Positions 56,301 through 64,000 of a DNA stretch of 64,000 bases are shown piece after piece. Source of the DNA: Polaromonas sp. Lineage in GTDB: Bacteria > Pseudomonadota > Gammaproteobacteria > Burkholderiales > Burkholderiaceae. Positions within the stretch are counted from its first letter, which is position 1. Every line of letters begins with the position of its first letter. The stretch spans positions 1 through 64,000 of the forward strand of contig PNMH01000005.1 in the NCBI GenBank assembly GCA_013823505.1. The letters are read 5' to 3'. The position numbers were made by a program, and so were the translations under genes. The notes under the pieces are model-generated. The model was not told where the DNA came from. It searched no databases and was given only the letters and a program-made list of their open reading frames with translations.

Positions 56301-58514
56301 CCATGGCGTGTCCAGCAGCATGCGCCACATCCCGGGGGTGGCCTGCATGAGGGTGGCGCCGGTGGACCGCAGCAGAGACGCTAGGAGATGGCCGTCCATG
56401 GCGGTCTCCCGGGGCACCATCACCACCTGCGCGCCCACCGTCAGCGGCAGCATCAGTTCGAGCACCGCGATGTCGAACGACAGCGTGGTGACGGCAGCGA
56501 GGCGGTCGTCCGGCCCGATGCCGGGTGTGGCCTGCATGCTGGTGAGGAAATTGACCACCGCCCGGTGCGGCACACACACGCCTTTGGGCTTTCCGGTCGA
56601 GCCGGAGGTGTAGATGATGTAGGCGGGGTCGGATGGATCAGCATCCTCCGGCCCGGTCGCCAGGGCATCGCCGGGCTGGCTCAGCCACCCGGTGTCAATG
56701 TCCAGCCGCAGCACCCGCTGCGCTGAATCGTTGGCCCAATCCAGCGGGGCTGCGGTGATGCCAGACGCTGTCACGAGCAGCGTGAGCCGGGCGTCTTGCG
56801 CGTAGTACTGCAGTCTTGCTGGCGGGAAGCCCGGGTCCAGCGGAATGTAGGTGCCGCCGGCCTTGAGCACCGCCAACAGGGCGACCACCATGTCCGCGCT
56901 GCGGTTCAGGCACAGACCCACAAGCGCGCCGCGCGCCACACCCCGGGCACGAAGCGCGCGGGCGAGTTGGTTGGCGCGTTGATCCAGTGCCTGGTAGGTG
57001 AGCAGGGTGTCACCCTCGCGAAGGGCGATCCGGTCGGGCGACAAGGCCGCTTGGCGAACAAACGCCGAATGCATCAAGGCCTCGGCGGGGATCGGGGAAT
57101 GCAAGGGTTGCAGCGAGCGCAGACGCGCCGATTCCGCAGGCGTCAGCCAGTGCAGCCGCCCGATCGCTGTGCCCGGTTGGGCCACGGCCGCGCGCAGCAG
57201 CGCTTCGTAAGCGCCCATCCAGCGCTCCACCGTGGCCGCGTCGAACAGGTCGGTGTTGTATTGGCATTCCAGGCGCAGGCCGCCGTTCTCCTGCGCGGCA
57301 TTCACAAACAGCTCGAAGTTCTCGAACCGGCGCGGATTGGTGCTCAGCTCGGCGCTCAGGCCTGGAAAAGCGCCTTGGATGCCCTTGACCGCCTGGTCGA
57401 CGTTGAACATCACGCTCACCAACGGCAGGCGGCTGGGATCGCGGCGCACGGGCAGCTTTTGCAGCAGCGTTCCGTAGGTGAGGGTCTGGTGATCAAAGGC
57501 GTCGAGCAGAGCAGAACCGCAACGGCTCACGTGGGCGTCGAACGGCATGCCAGGGTCGACGGCCGTGCGCACCGGCAGCAGGTTGACGCAATGGCCCACC
57601 AGGCCATTGATGCCGCTGGCGGATTGACCCGCCGCGGGCACGCCGATGACCAGATCGTCCTGGCCGCTCAGGCGGCCCAAGGTGGCCGCAAAGCCACTGA
57701 ACAGGGTTGCAAACACACTGGCGCCCGCTTTCGCGCCGAGCTGGCGAACCTGGCCCACCAGCTCGGCGTCCAGCCAGTGATCGACTCGCCTGGAATCGAA
57801 GGTGCGCACGGGGGCACGCGGCCGGTCGGCCGGCAGATCCAGGCTCGGCAGCGATGTGCCGGTAAAGCAACCGAGCCAGAAGCGTTCGTGTTCGGCCATC
57901 TCGGGCGTGTTGGCCTGGGCCGCTTCCCAGGCCACATAGTCGGCGTAGCTGGGCGCGGGATCCGGGCCTGGCGCTTCACCGGTCTGCTCCGCGTACAGCG
58001 CGCCGAGGTCTTCCGCGATGAGTCCCCAGGACCATCCATCGCACACGATGTGGTGTGCGGTCATCAGGAGCAGGTGTTCTGCGTCGCCCATGCGCAAGAG
58101 CCGAGCCCGGAACAGCGGACCTTGTTCCAGCGAGAACGGCGTTTCAACCGCCTCCACTGCGGCTTGGTGGAGTTGCTGTTGGCGCTCTTCAGGGCTGAGC
58201 GCTCGAAGATCTGCCACGGGCAAGGAGACCGACCCCGCAGCACTGACCAGCATGTCCGTGCCGTCGGGCCCGAAGGTGCTGCGCAGTGCCTCGTGCCGCA
58301 TCACCAGGGCATTGAGTGCACCCTGTAAGGCGGTGATATCGAGCGGACCGTCCAGGCGCAGCTTGACCGACTCGTTGAACGCCAGCGAAGCCTGCAGCCC
58401 CAGTTGGTCGGCCAGCCACACCTCTCGCTGTGCTTCGCTGGTGGGAATGACCCGCTCAAGGGCTTCGCCCGCAAACGGATCGAATTCAACAGGCTCCAGG
58501 GCGTTGTGGCTCAT
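53319..58514 (-). CDS. Nonribosomal peptide synthetase, C-A-PCP-C-PCP-PCP
   Basis: A 1731-residue NRPS. Domain order: condensation (HHIVCDG, residues 154-160), adenylation (A3 YTSGSTGKPKG near 630; A5 NMYGPTETT; A10 NGKVDRK near 973), carrier with S1028 (LGGHS), a second condensation domain (HHIIWDG near 1220), then two carriers in tandem with S1593 (IGGSS) and S1662 (LGGNS). The specificity residues I read are D-I-L-Q-L-G-M-V-W-K, close to the glycine code. No thioesterase, reductase or second adenylation domain follows. ATG 58514 shares a base with the PKS stop. The product is unknown; the last module is incomplete by normal rules. Confidence 0.92.
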   Translation of the reverse strand: MSHNALEPVEFDPFAGEALERVIPTSEAQREVWLADQLGLQASLAFNESVKLRLDGPLDITALQGALNALVMRHEALRSTFGPDGTDMLVSAAGSVSLPVADLRALSPEERQQQLHQAAVEAVETPFSLEQGPLFRARLLRMGDAEHLLLMTAHHIVCDGWSWGLIAEDLGALYAEQTGEAPGPDPAPSYADYVAWEAAQANTPEMAEHERFWLGCFTGTSLPSLDLPADRPRAPVRTFDSRRVDHWLDAELVGQVRQLGAKAGASVFATLFSGFAATLGRLSGQDDLVIGVPAAGQSASGINGLVGHCVNLLPVRTAVDPGMPFDAHVSRCGSALLDAFDHQTLTYGTLLQKLPVRRDPSRLPLVSVMFNVDQAVKGIQGAFPGLSAELSTNPRRFENFELFVNAAQENGGLRLECQYNTDLFDAATVERWMGAYEALLRAAVAQPGTAIGRLHWLTPAESARLRSLQPLHSPIPAEALMHSAFVRQAALSPDRIALREGDTLLTYQALDQRANQLARALRARGVARGALVGLCLNRSADMVVALLAVLKAGGTYIPLDPGFPPARLQYYAQDARLTLLVTASGITAAPLDWANDSAQRVLRLDIDTGWLSQPGDALATGPEDADPSDPAYIIYTSGSTGKPKGVCVPHRAVVNFLTSMQATPGIGPDDRLAAVTTLSFDIAVLELMLPLTVGAQVVMVPRETAMDGHLLASLLRSTGATLMQATPGMWRMLLDTPWHGGEGFKALVGGERLPPDLANDLLDRAGEVWNMYGPTETTVWSTVWPVTRAALKERGVSIGRPIGNTSVWIVNEALQPCPIGVPGEICIGGDGVALGYLERPELTADRFVPDPFSTEPGARLYRTGDRGRWCNDGLLEHLGRLDFQVKVRGYRIELGEIETACNELVSVAQSVALAREDQPGDVRLVAYLALGANAGFDEGALRAHLREKLPDYMLPQHVVVLDAIPLLPNGKVDRKALPPPAQDASATGRQRLAPRTPLEQQILNAMEQVLNLPGLGVLDDFFALGGHSLLAARLTARLNKALSIQLPLRTVFEAPTAEQLARAAQAATLNNAPRRPAIEHQASRREAPLTVMQERIRFMEELYPGRVVYNTPSAHRLTGPLERTAFEQALRQMLDRQPGLRSAIVRSASGPVQCVFDDVRLELPFEDLSPLAEEDRESELMRRLQAAIDQPIDITVAPLFRAALYRMAPDQHVFLFMPHHIIWDGWSFDLLYQEMASLYPASLAQRPAPLPAPSVSYLDFAHWHAQWMDSEECENQITFWKQRFGRVDILRPLPTDRPRSGGMSGVGAAEWVHVDEALTEQLRHTARACDATLNMLVMAIYAAMLSEALGSRSLVLGIPVRGRPISEVEPVMGFFNNLLPTPMVLDQDMSLKAWVGVVKRELLDSFAHQEVPFERLAVEPEIAAHANKAGLYQSLFSFQDARARERHWGPLEHRSVLVMQKGATEDFSLWLMEVPGGLEGAFNFNADLFDAGTARMFRERLVALLRRAVDAPSDTVSSLLAAPGDDTTQFTLWAQARQEQLKNTRSLARAAPPPASALGTTEAGMAAIWARLLGIEASQVRAQDNFFDIGGSSLLVMQAVAAAEKELGLVIDPRRFVTETLRSLSAGSERKAQLRRLWAELLDQDPAQIRDADNFFDLGGNSLLAMRAVTEAERLFGLKIDPRRYVNESLLQLSATATANPSAAGTDAPPAQQPQPSGMLSRFMGVLGRKK

Positions 58515-61500
58515 CACGCGTCAACCTTCATGAATTTGCCCGGTGCACTGGGATCGGGAACAAACCACGCGGGACGCCCTTCCTTGTCCCTGCCGAGTTT
58601 TGCGTTGGCCACCGGTGGCTTGGAGGCGTCGGCCAGCACGGGTTGCGAAACACGCTGGGGGAGGAATTCGGCGGCTTGCAGCTCTGCAATCGACTCCTTG
58701 AAGGCGGACTTGATGGACGCGATGTCTTCAGGCGTGTGCGCCGTGGTCATGAAGCAGGGGAAGTTGTCCAAAATGTGCACGCCACGGCTTCGCATCATGG
58801 GGAACAGCAGATCCTGCAAGGGATGGTCTTCGAGCCACGCGACCCGCCACAACGACGCGAAGTACCGAACCTGCAGCGGAGCACCCACCTCACGGCAGAA
58901 AGCCGTGAGCTCATCGGCCATGGCTGCCGTGCTGGTGTTCAGCCGCGTCTGGAGTTGAGTGCCCTCTTGCTTGAGGTGTGTGAGGGCCGCTTTGGCCGCG
59001 GCCAGCGCGAGCGGGTGCCGCACGAACGTGCCGGCAAAGTAGGTGACGCCCACGGTGGGGATGGAGTCATCACCGAATTGCCAGGCGCCGCCGTCCAGCG
59101 CATCCATGTACTCCCGCTTGCCGGCAATCACGCCGATGGGCATGCCGCCTCCAATGACCTTGCCGTAGCAGGCCAGGTCGGCACGAACGCCGAACAGCGC
59201 CTGTGCGCCACCCAGATGGCTCCGGAAGCCGGTGATGACCTCGTCAAAGATCAGGCAGGTGCCGCTGGCTTCGGTCACGCCTCGCAACTCCTTCAGGAAT
59301 TCGCGGGGCTGGAACTCCGGACGTCGGCTTTGCACAGGCTCCAGCAGCACCGCTGCCAGGTCATCGGCATGCTCCCGGATGAAGGCAAGTGCTTCGGGTG
59401 TGCCGTACTCCAGCACCCTCACATCGCCGAAGACGCCGGACATGATCCCCGGTGCAGCGGGAATGCCCTTGCCACCCCGACCCGCGCGCACCAGCACTTC
59501 ATCCATGGTCCCGTGGTACGAGCCGGTGAAGAGCGCGACGGTGTTGCGACCGGTCACCGTTCGGGCAATGCGCACCGCGGCCATCACCGCCTCCGAGCCG
59601 GTGTTGCACAGGCCGGCGCGGTCAAAGCCGGTCAGTTCGCAGATCAGGTCGGCCACCTCGCCGGCCAGCGGATGCTGCGGGCCTATTTCATAGCCATCCT
59701 CGACCTGCTTGCGCACGGCTTCCTGCACGAAGGGCGGCTGCCAACCAAACAGATTCATGCCGAAGCCGTTGAGCACATCCACGTACTCGTTGCCGTCGAT
59801 GTCCCACAGGCGCGAACCCTTGCTGCGCTCGATGAGGATCTGGTAGGTGATTTCCTTGGTCATGGGCCGAAAGCCATTCACCACCCGCGGATCGGCCAGA
59901 TGGCCGCGGTGTTGTTCGGTGTATTGCTTGCTCTTGCGGGTGCGCTCCACGTAGCGGCGCATGAAGGCGTCGAGACGGGCGCGCTGGCGCTCCGTCATGT
60001 CGGAGGACTGCGTGTGAATGCGAGCGATGGCCCCGAAGGCCTTCTTGACGTCGTAACGGCGCGTGCCGGCGTCATCGGCATCTGCCGCCGGCGGGGCGGT
60101 CTGCGTGGCTGGTTGGGATACCGGTTGTGATGCCGGCGCCGGGGATGCATGCGATGTCGGCTGCGCGGCGGTCTGCTGCTGGAGCGGGGCGACCGTTTGC
60201 CCGCTCAGCAGGGCCAACTGCTGCGCCATCAGCTGCATTTGTTGCGCAATGACCTGCTGCAACAGATCACCACCGGTGGACTGAAACGCCACCGCAGAGG
60301 CCGTTGAAATAGGCTGCTGCACCAGGAGGCCGGGCAACACGGCGGGCTGGGTCGAGAGGGTCGCTGGCTTCGCTTCCACGGGGTCGGGAGGCAGCGTCTC
60401 GTCCAGGAACTGGGCGAGCGTTTCAATGCCACGGTACGTCTCCATCAGTTGCCTGAAGGTGACGGGGACACCGAACCGCTTCTTGATCTGCAGCGCGGCC
60501 TGCGTGAGGGTGAGCGAATCGAGGCCCAGTTCGACAAAACTGATGGAGGCGTCCACGCCCACCAGGTCGGTGCCGGCGACTTCTTCAAACAGCGTTTGCA
60601 GGCGGTTGACCAGCGAGGCGCGGCGCGAGGCAGGGCCAGTGGACGAGGGAAGGTCGTGTGAAGAGGTGGCCATGTTGACACGCTCGGGGTGAATGTTGGA
60701 GGAGGGTGTAGCGCTTGAAGACCCGCCCGACGGTGTGGTGGGATCCACACCTGTCGAAGCGATGGGGGCGGTGGTCTTTGCCAGAGGTGCCGCTTCGATC
60801 CAGAAGCGTTTTCTTTCAAACGGATAGGTGGGCAGCCGGATGCGGCGGCGCCCGGTGGAGGGCGAAGCGACCGAGGCGGGCAGTTCGATGCCCAGGGTCC
60901 ACAGCCGACCTTGCGCCAGCGCCATGTGGGTGGCCTCAAGCTCGGGTGCGTCGGCCAGGCTGGCCATGGCGACCGTCGCACCTTGACCTGGCGTCGTGTG
61001 CTGGCGGGCGAGTGTCGACAGCGTGCCGCGCGGGCCCATCTCGACAAAGGCGGCGGTATGCGTCTGTTGAACAGTGCGCAGTGCCGGCGAGAAACGGACG
61101 GGCTCTCTCAAATGCCTTGCCCAGTAGTGCGGGTCTTGGGCCTGTTCATCGGTCAACCAGGTGCCCGTGAGTGTTGACGCGATCGGAATGGCCGGCGCCG
61201 ACAGCTCGATCTTGCGCATTTCTTGTTCGAAAGGCTCGACGGCCGGATCCATCATCCAAGAGTGAAAGGCATGCGATGTCTGCAGCATGCGAACCACGAT
61301 GCCATCGCGCTCGAGTTCGGCCGCCCACGCTTCAACGGCCGGCGTTTCGCCCGCCACCACGCAGGCGGTGGGGCCGTTCTCTGAGGCCAGTGAAAGCGCT
61401 GACGGCAGCCGCGACAAGACTTCGTCGACCGGGAGCCGCACCGACAGCATGCTGCCCGCCGGCAAGGCCTGCATCAACGCGCCGCGCCGGGCCACCAGTC

Positions 61501-64000
61501 GCGCCGCGTCACCCATGTCCATCACACCGGCGATGACGGCTGCAACGAACTCGCCCACGCTGTGTCCAATCAGCGCTGCGGGCTTGGCGCCCCGGGCTTG
61601 CCAGGCTTTGGCCAGCGCGTACTCCAGACAGAAAATCGCCGGTTGGGTGGTTGAGGTGGCAAGCAGCGCGTCCGCAGCGCCTTCAAAGATGCGCGCCTTG
61701 AGATCAAACGGCAGTACGCCCTGCAGGGCGTCTGCGCAAGCGTCAAAGGCGGCACGGAAAGCCGGGTCGCTGGCGTAGAGGCCGCTGCCCATGCCCGGAT
61801 ACTGCGACCCTTGGCCAGGAAACAGCCAGACCGTCGTTGGCACCGCCGCACCCAACGTGCTTCGAGTCCGTTGTGCGTCGTCGGCCGATCGCAGCGCCAG
61901 ACTGGCGCGTTGCGTCGAATCAGCCACCACGCACAGTCGGTGAGTGAACCGGCTGCGGCCGAGCTGGAGCGTGTGCGCCACGTCGGCCAGGTTGCTCTCG
62001 GGGTACTGTTCGAGGTGGTCCGCCAGCTGCAGCGCCATGGTGTCGAGTGCGGTCGCCGATCGGGCCGACAGCATCAGTACTTGAGGCCCCTCGGCGGCCG
62101 GCGACGCCTCGAACTCCGGCGCCTCTTCCATGACCACATGGGCATTGGTGCCGCCGACACCGAAGCCGCTGACACCCGCTCTGCGGGGCTGCTGCGACCT
62201 TGGCCAGGGTGTCAGCTGGTCATTGACGATGAAGGGACTCTTGGCGAAATCGATTTTCGGATTGGGCGAGCTGTGGTGAATGCTGGCTGGCAGCCGTTCG
62301 TTGGCCAGGGACAGGGCCGTCTTGATGACGCCGCCCGCACCCGCAGCGATGACCATGTGCCCCACGTTGCTCTTGAGCGAGCCGATGCGGCAGAACCCAA
62401 CGTCCTGGGTCTTGCGGCGGAACGCCCGCGTGAGCGCTTCGACCTCGACCGGATCGCCCAGCGGCGTGGCCGTCCCGTGCGCTTCAACGTACGAGATGCT
62501 GCGGGGATCCACGCCCGCTGCTTCCAGCGCGCCGGCCACGACGGCGGCTTGCCCATCGATGCTGGGCGCCGTGAAGCTGGCCTTGTCGCGACCATCGTTG
62601 TTCACGGCCACACCGCGAATCACGGCGTGGACCGTGTCGCCGTCTGCGATGGCATCGCTCAGCCGCTTGAGCAGCACCACCGAGGCGCCATCGCTGAACA
62701 CTGTGCCTTGTGCATGCGCGTCGAAGCTGCGCGTGCGCCCATCCGGCGACAGCATGGCGCCTTCCTGGTACAGGTAACCGCTGCGAGGCGGGCAGGTGAT
62801 GGATGCACCTCCTGCCAGCGCCATGTCGCACTGTCCTGCGCGAAGGCTGTTGAATGCTTGCGTGATGGCCACCAGCGACGTCGAGCACGCGGTGTGCACG
62901 CTCACGGCCGGCCCGGTGAGATTCAGGCGGTTGGCGACCCGCGTGGCGATGTAGTCCTTCTCGTTGGCGAGCATCACCTGAAACTCGCCGAGCTTCTCGA
63001 TGAGATCCGGTCGCGTCTGGACATGGCGCTGAAAGTAGGTCGCGTTGTACATGCCTGCAAACACGCCCACCGTGGTTTGGGCGGAGTCCGGTGCGTGTCC
63101 GCCGCGCTCCAGGCATTCCCAGCAGAGCTCCATGAAGATGCGCTGCTGGGGGTCCATCAGCTCGGCCTCCCGAGGAGAAATGCCGAAGAAGGCCGCGTCG
63201 AACAGGTCCACGCCATCGATCACGCCCCGTGCCTTCACATAGCAAGGGTCCGACGTGACCTCAGGGGGCAGTGCTGGATCGAGCTCCTCGTTCTGGAAGA
63301 ACGTGATGCTGTCCTTGCCTTCGCACAGGTTGCTCCAGAACCGCTCCACATCGCAGGCACCGGGAAATCGGCCGGCCATGGCAATGATGGCAATCGGCTC
63401 CTGGTAGGGGCGCGACATGCTGCTTGAATGCGCAGGCAGCCGAAGTTCATCGACAGTTGTGGCCGACGCCTCGCCCCTCATTTCCCTGGCCAGCGCGGTC
63501 GCAGTGGGTTGCCGGAAGAAGGTGTTGGTGGTGAGCCGGATCCCGCACAAGGCTTCCAGCCGGGTGAGGGCTTTGAGGACCAGCAGCGAATGGCCCCCGA
63601 GCTCGAAGAAATTGTCGTTGCGACCCACCCGGTCCATGCCCAGGACCTCGGCAAACACCTCGCACACACGGCGTTCTTGCTCGTCGGTCGGTTGCTGATA
63701 CGGCTCTGCGAGATCGGGTCGTTCGGAGGAGGGTGGGGGCAAAGCGCGTGTGTCGAGCTTGCCGTTGGTGGTGATGGGAAAGGAGGCCAGCCACACATAG
63801 ACGGTCGGCACCATGAAGTCGGGCAGGTGCTTGCCCAGATGTGCACGGATTTCCGCGCTGGGCACTTCCTGGTCCCGGGCTGTCAGGTAGGCCACCAGGC
63901 GCCCGTTGCCGGCCGAATCTTTGGTGGCCAGAACCTTGCAGGCCTTGACCGAGGGGAGGCTCGAAAGCGCTGCCTCCACCTCGCCCACTTCGATCCGGAA
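58514..64000 (-). CDS. Hybrid NRPS-PKS with embedded aminotransferase (partial, 5' end outside window)
   Basis: At least 1828 residues; the start lies beyond the right edge. Order from the edge: end of an adenylation domain from core A8 (FRIEVGEVE) to A10 (NGKLDTR), carrier (LGGHS, Ser codon 63587-63589), ketosynthase (TACSTS, Cys codon 62885-62887; EAHGTAT; NVGH), acyltransferase (GHSVGE, Ser codon 61559-61561; HAFH at about 61262-61273 suggests malonyl-CoA), acyl carrier (LGLDSL, Ser codon 60515-60517), a Gln/Pro-rich linker and a class III aminotransferase (YGKVIGGGMP, PLP-Lys codon 59159-59161). No ketoreductase, dehydratase or enoylreductase is present. The arrangement resembles the beta-amino-acid-forming parts of MycA and McyE. 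Confidence 0.92.
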   Translation of the reverse strand, partial: FRIEVGEVEAALSSLPSVKACKVLATKDSAGNGRLVAYLTARDQEVPSAEIRAHLGKHLPDFMVPTVYVWLASFPITTNGKLDTRALPPPSSERPDLAEPYQQPTDEQERRVCEVFAEVLGMDRVGRNDNFFELGGHSLLVLKALTRLEALCGIRLTTNTFFRQPTATALAREMRGEASATTVDELRLPAHSSSMSRPYQEPIAIIAMAGRFPGACDVERFWSNLCEGKDSITFFQNEELDPALPPEVTSDPCYVKARGVIDGVDLFDAAFFGISPREAELMDPQQRIFMELCWECLERGGHAPDSAQTTVGVFAGMYNATYFQRHVQTRPDLIEKLGEFQVMLANEKDYIATRVANRLNLTGPAVSVHTACSTSLVAITQAFNSLRAGQCDMALAGGASITCPPRSGYLYQEGAMLSPDGRTRSFDAHAQGTVFSDGASVVLLKRLSDAIADGDTVHAVIRGVAVNNDGRDKASFTAPSIDGQAAVVAGALEAAGVDPRSISYVEAHGTATPLGDPVEVEALTRAFRRKTQDVGFCRIGSLKSNVGHMVIAAGAGGVIKTALSLANERLPASIHHSSPNPKIDFAKSPFIVNDQLTPWPRSQQPRRAGVSGFGVGGTNAHVVMEEAPEFEASPAAEGPQVLMLSARSATALDTMALQLADHLEQYPESNLADVAHTLQLGRSRFTHRLCVVADSTQRASLALRSADDAQRTRSTLGAAVPTTVWLFPGQGSQYPGMGSGLYASDPAFRAAFDACADALQGVLPFDLKARIFEGAADALLATSTTQPAIFCLEYALAKAWQARGAKPAALIGHSVGEFVAAVIAGVMDMGDAARLVARRGALMQALPAGSMLSVRLPVDEVLSRLPSALSLASENGPTACVVAGETPAVEAWAAELERDGIVVRMLQTSHAFHSWMMDPAVEPFEQEMRKIELSAPAIPIASTLTGTWLTDEQAQDPHYWARHLREPVRFSPALRTVQQTHTAAFVEMGPRGTLSTLARQHTTPGQGATVAMASLADAPELEATHMALAQGRLWTLGIELPASVASPSTGRRRIRLPTYPFERKRFWIEAAPLAKTTAPIASTGVDPTTPSGGSSSATPSSNIHPERVNMATSSHDLPSSTGPASRRASLVNRLQTLFEEVAGTDLVGVDASISFVELGLDSLTLTQAALQIKKRFGVPVTFRQLMETYRGIETLAQFLDETLPPDPVEAKPATLSTQPAVLPGLLVQQPISTASAVAFQSTGGDLLQQVIAQQMQLMAQQLALLSGQTVAPLQQQTAAQPTSHASPAPASQPVSQPATQTAPPAADADDAGTRRYDVKKAFGAIARIHTQSSDMTERQRARLDAFMRRYVERTRKSKQYTEQHRGHLADPRVVNGFRPMTKEITYQILIERSKGSRLWDIDGNEYVDVLNGFGMNLFGWQPPFVQEAVRKQVEDGYEIGPQHPLAGEVADLICELTGFDRAGLCNTGSEAVMAAVRIARTVTGRNTVALFTGSYHGTMDEVLVRAGRGGKGIPAAPGIMSGVFGDVRVLEYGTPEALAFIREHADDLAAVLLEPVQSRRPEFQPREFLKELRGVTEASGTCLIFDEVITGFRSHLGGAQALFGVRADLACYGKVIGGGMPIGVIAGKREYMDALDGGAWQFGDDSIPTVGVTYFAGTFVRHPLALAAAKAALTHLKQEGTQLQTRLNTSTAAMADELTAFCREVGAPLQVRYFASLWRVAWLEDHPLQDLLFPMMRSRGVHILDNFPCFMTTAHTPEDIASIKSAFKESIAELQAAEFLPQRVSQPVLADASKPPVANAKLGRDKEGRPAWFVPDPSAPGKFMKVDA

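Overview
The window is GC-rich chromosomal DNA of a beta-proteobacterium, most likely a member of the Burkholderiales/Comamonadaceae (Hydrogenophaga- or Polaromonas-like). The call rests on the intracellular PHB depolymerase with a cysteine nucleophile, the scpA-meaB-pccB-pccA propionyl-CoA operon, high-GC codon use and a full exosortase A (XrtA/PEP-CTERM) exopolysaccharide locus. The genus is inference; no rRNA or tRNA gene lies in the window.

Region 1 (1-13013) is ordinary metabolism and signalling: the end of methylmalonyl-CoA mutase, its GTPase chaperone MeaB, propionyl-CoA carboxylase beta and alpha chains, a phospholipid-methyltransferase-like protein, a glyoxalase-fold protein that could be the missing methylmalonyl-CoA epimerase, a cupin, a small unknown protein, a chemoreceptor with a cytoplasmic Cache-like domain, an RnfB-like ferredoxin, a PHB depolymerase with a basic Lys/Ala/Pro tail and a PhaR-like operator, a YgiD-type dioxygenase and an aspartate/aromatic aminotransferase with a clear terminator.

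Region 2 (13268-39600, all + strand, mostly overlapping or tightly spaced genes) is the XrtA exopolysaccharide operon: export lipoprotein, chain-length protein, tyrosine autokinase, outer-membrane barrel, ATPase, deacetylase, FemAB-like transferase, glycosyltransferase, exosortase A fused to EpsI, AsnB-like amidotransferase and two more glycosyltransferases. Next come WecB/WecC (UDP-ManNAcA), a further glycosyltransferase, a HAD-UbiA (DPPR synthase-like) protein, a GT39-type transferase, a 44-residue membrane peptide, an O-ligase/polymerase, two NodB deacetylases and a second FemAB-like protein.

Region 3 (39590-47653, - strand) holds two GT2 glycosyltransferases in AT-richer DNA, a Wzx-type flippase, a large lipoprotein with a 24-fold Ala-Pro linker and a parallel beta-helix protein. 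The last two look like glycan-acting enzymes. Then ugd (UDP-glucuronate) and a third FemAB-like protein lie on the + strand.

Region 4 (50069-64000, - strand) is a PKS/NRPS operon that runs off the right edge: [A]-PCP-KS-AT-ACP-aminotransferase, then C-A-PCP-C-PCP-PCP, two alpha/beta hydrolases resembling the exosortase-A-associated hydrolase pair, a phosphopantetheinyl transferase and a TIGR04325-type methyltransferase. I infer that the assembly line makes a beta-amino-acyl-glycine-type product. Its fusion to the end of an XrtA polysaccharide locus, with hydrolases whose nucleophile positions are Cys and Arg and with no thioesterase, is the most unusual thing here.
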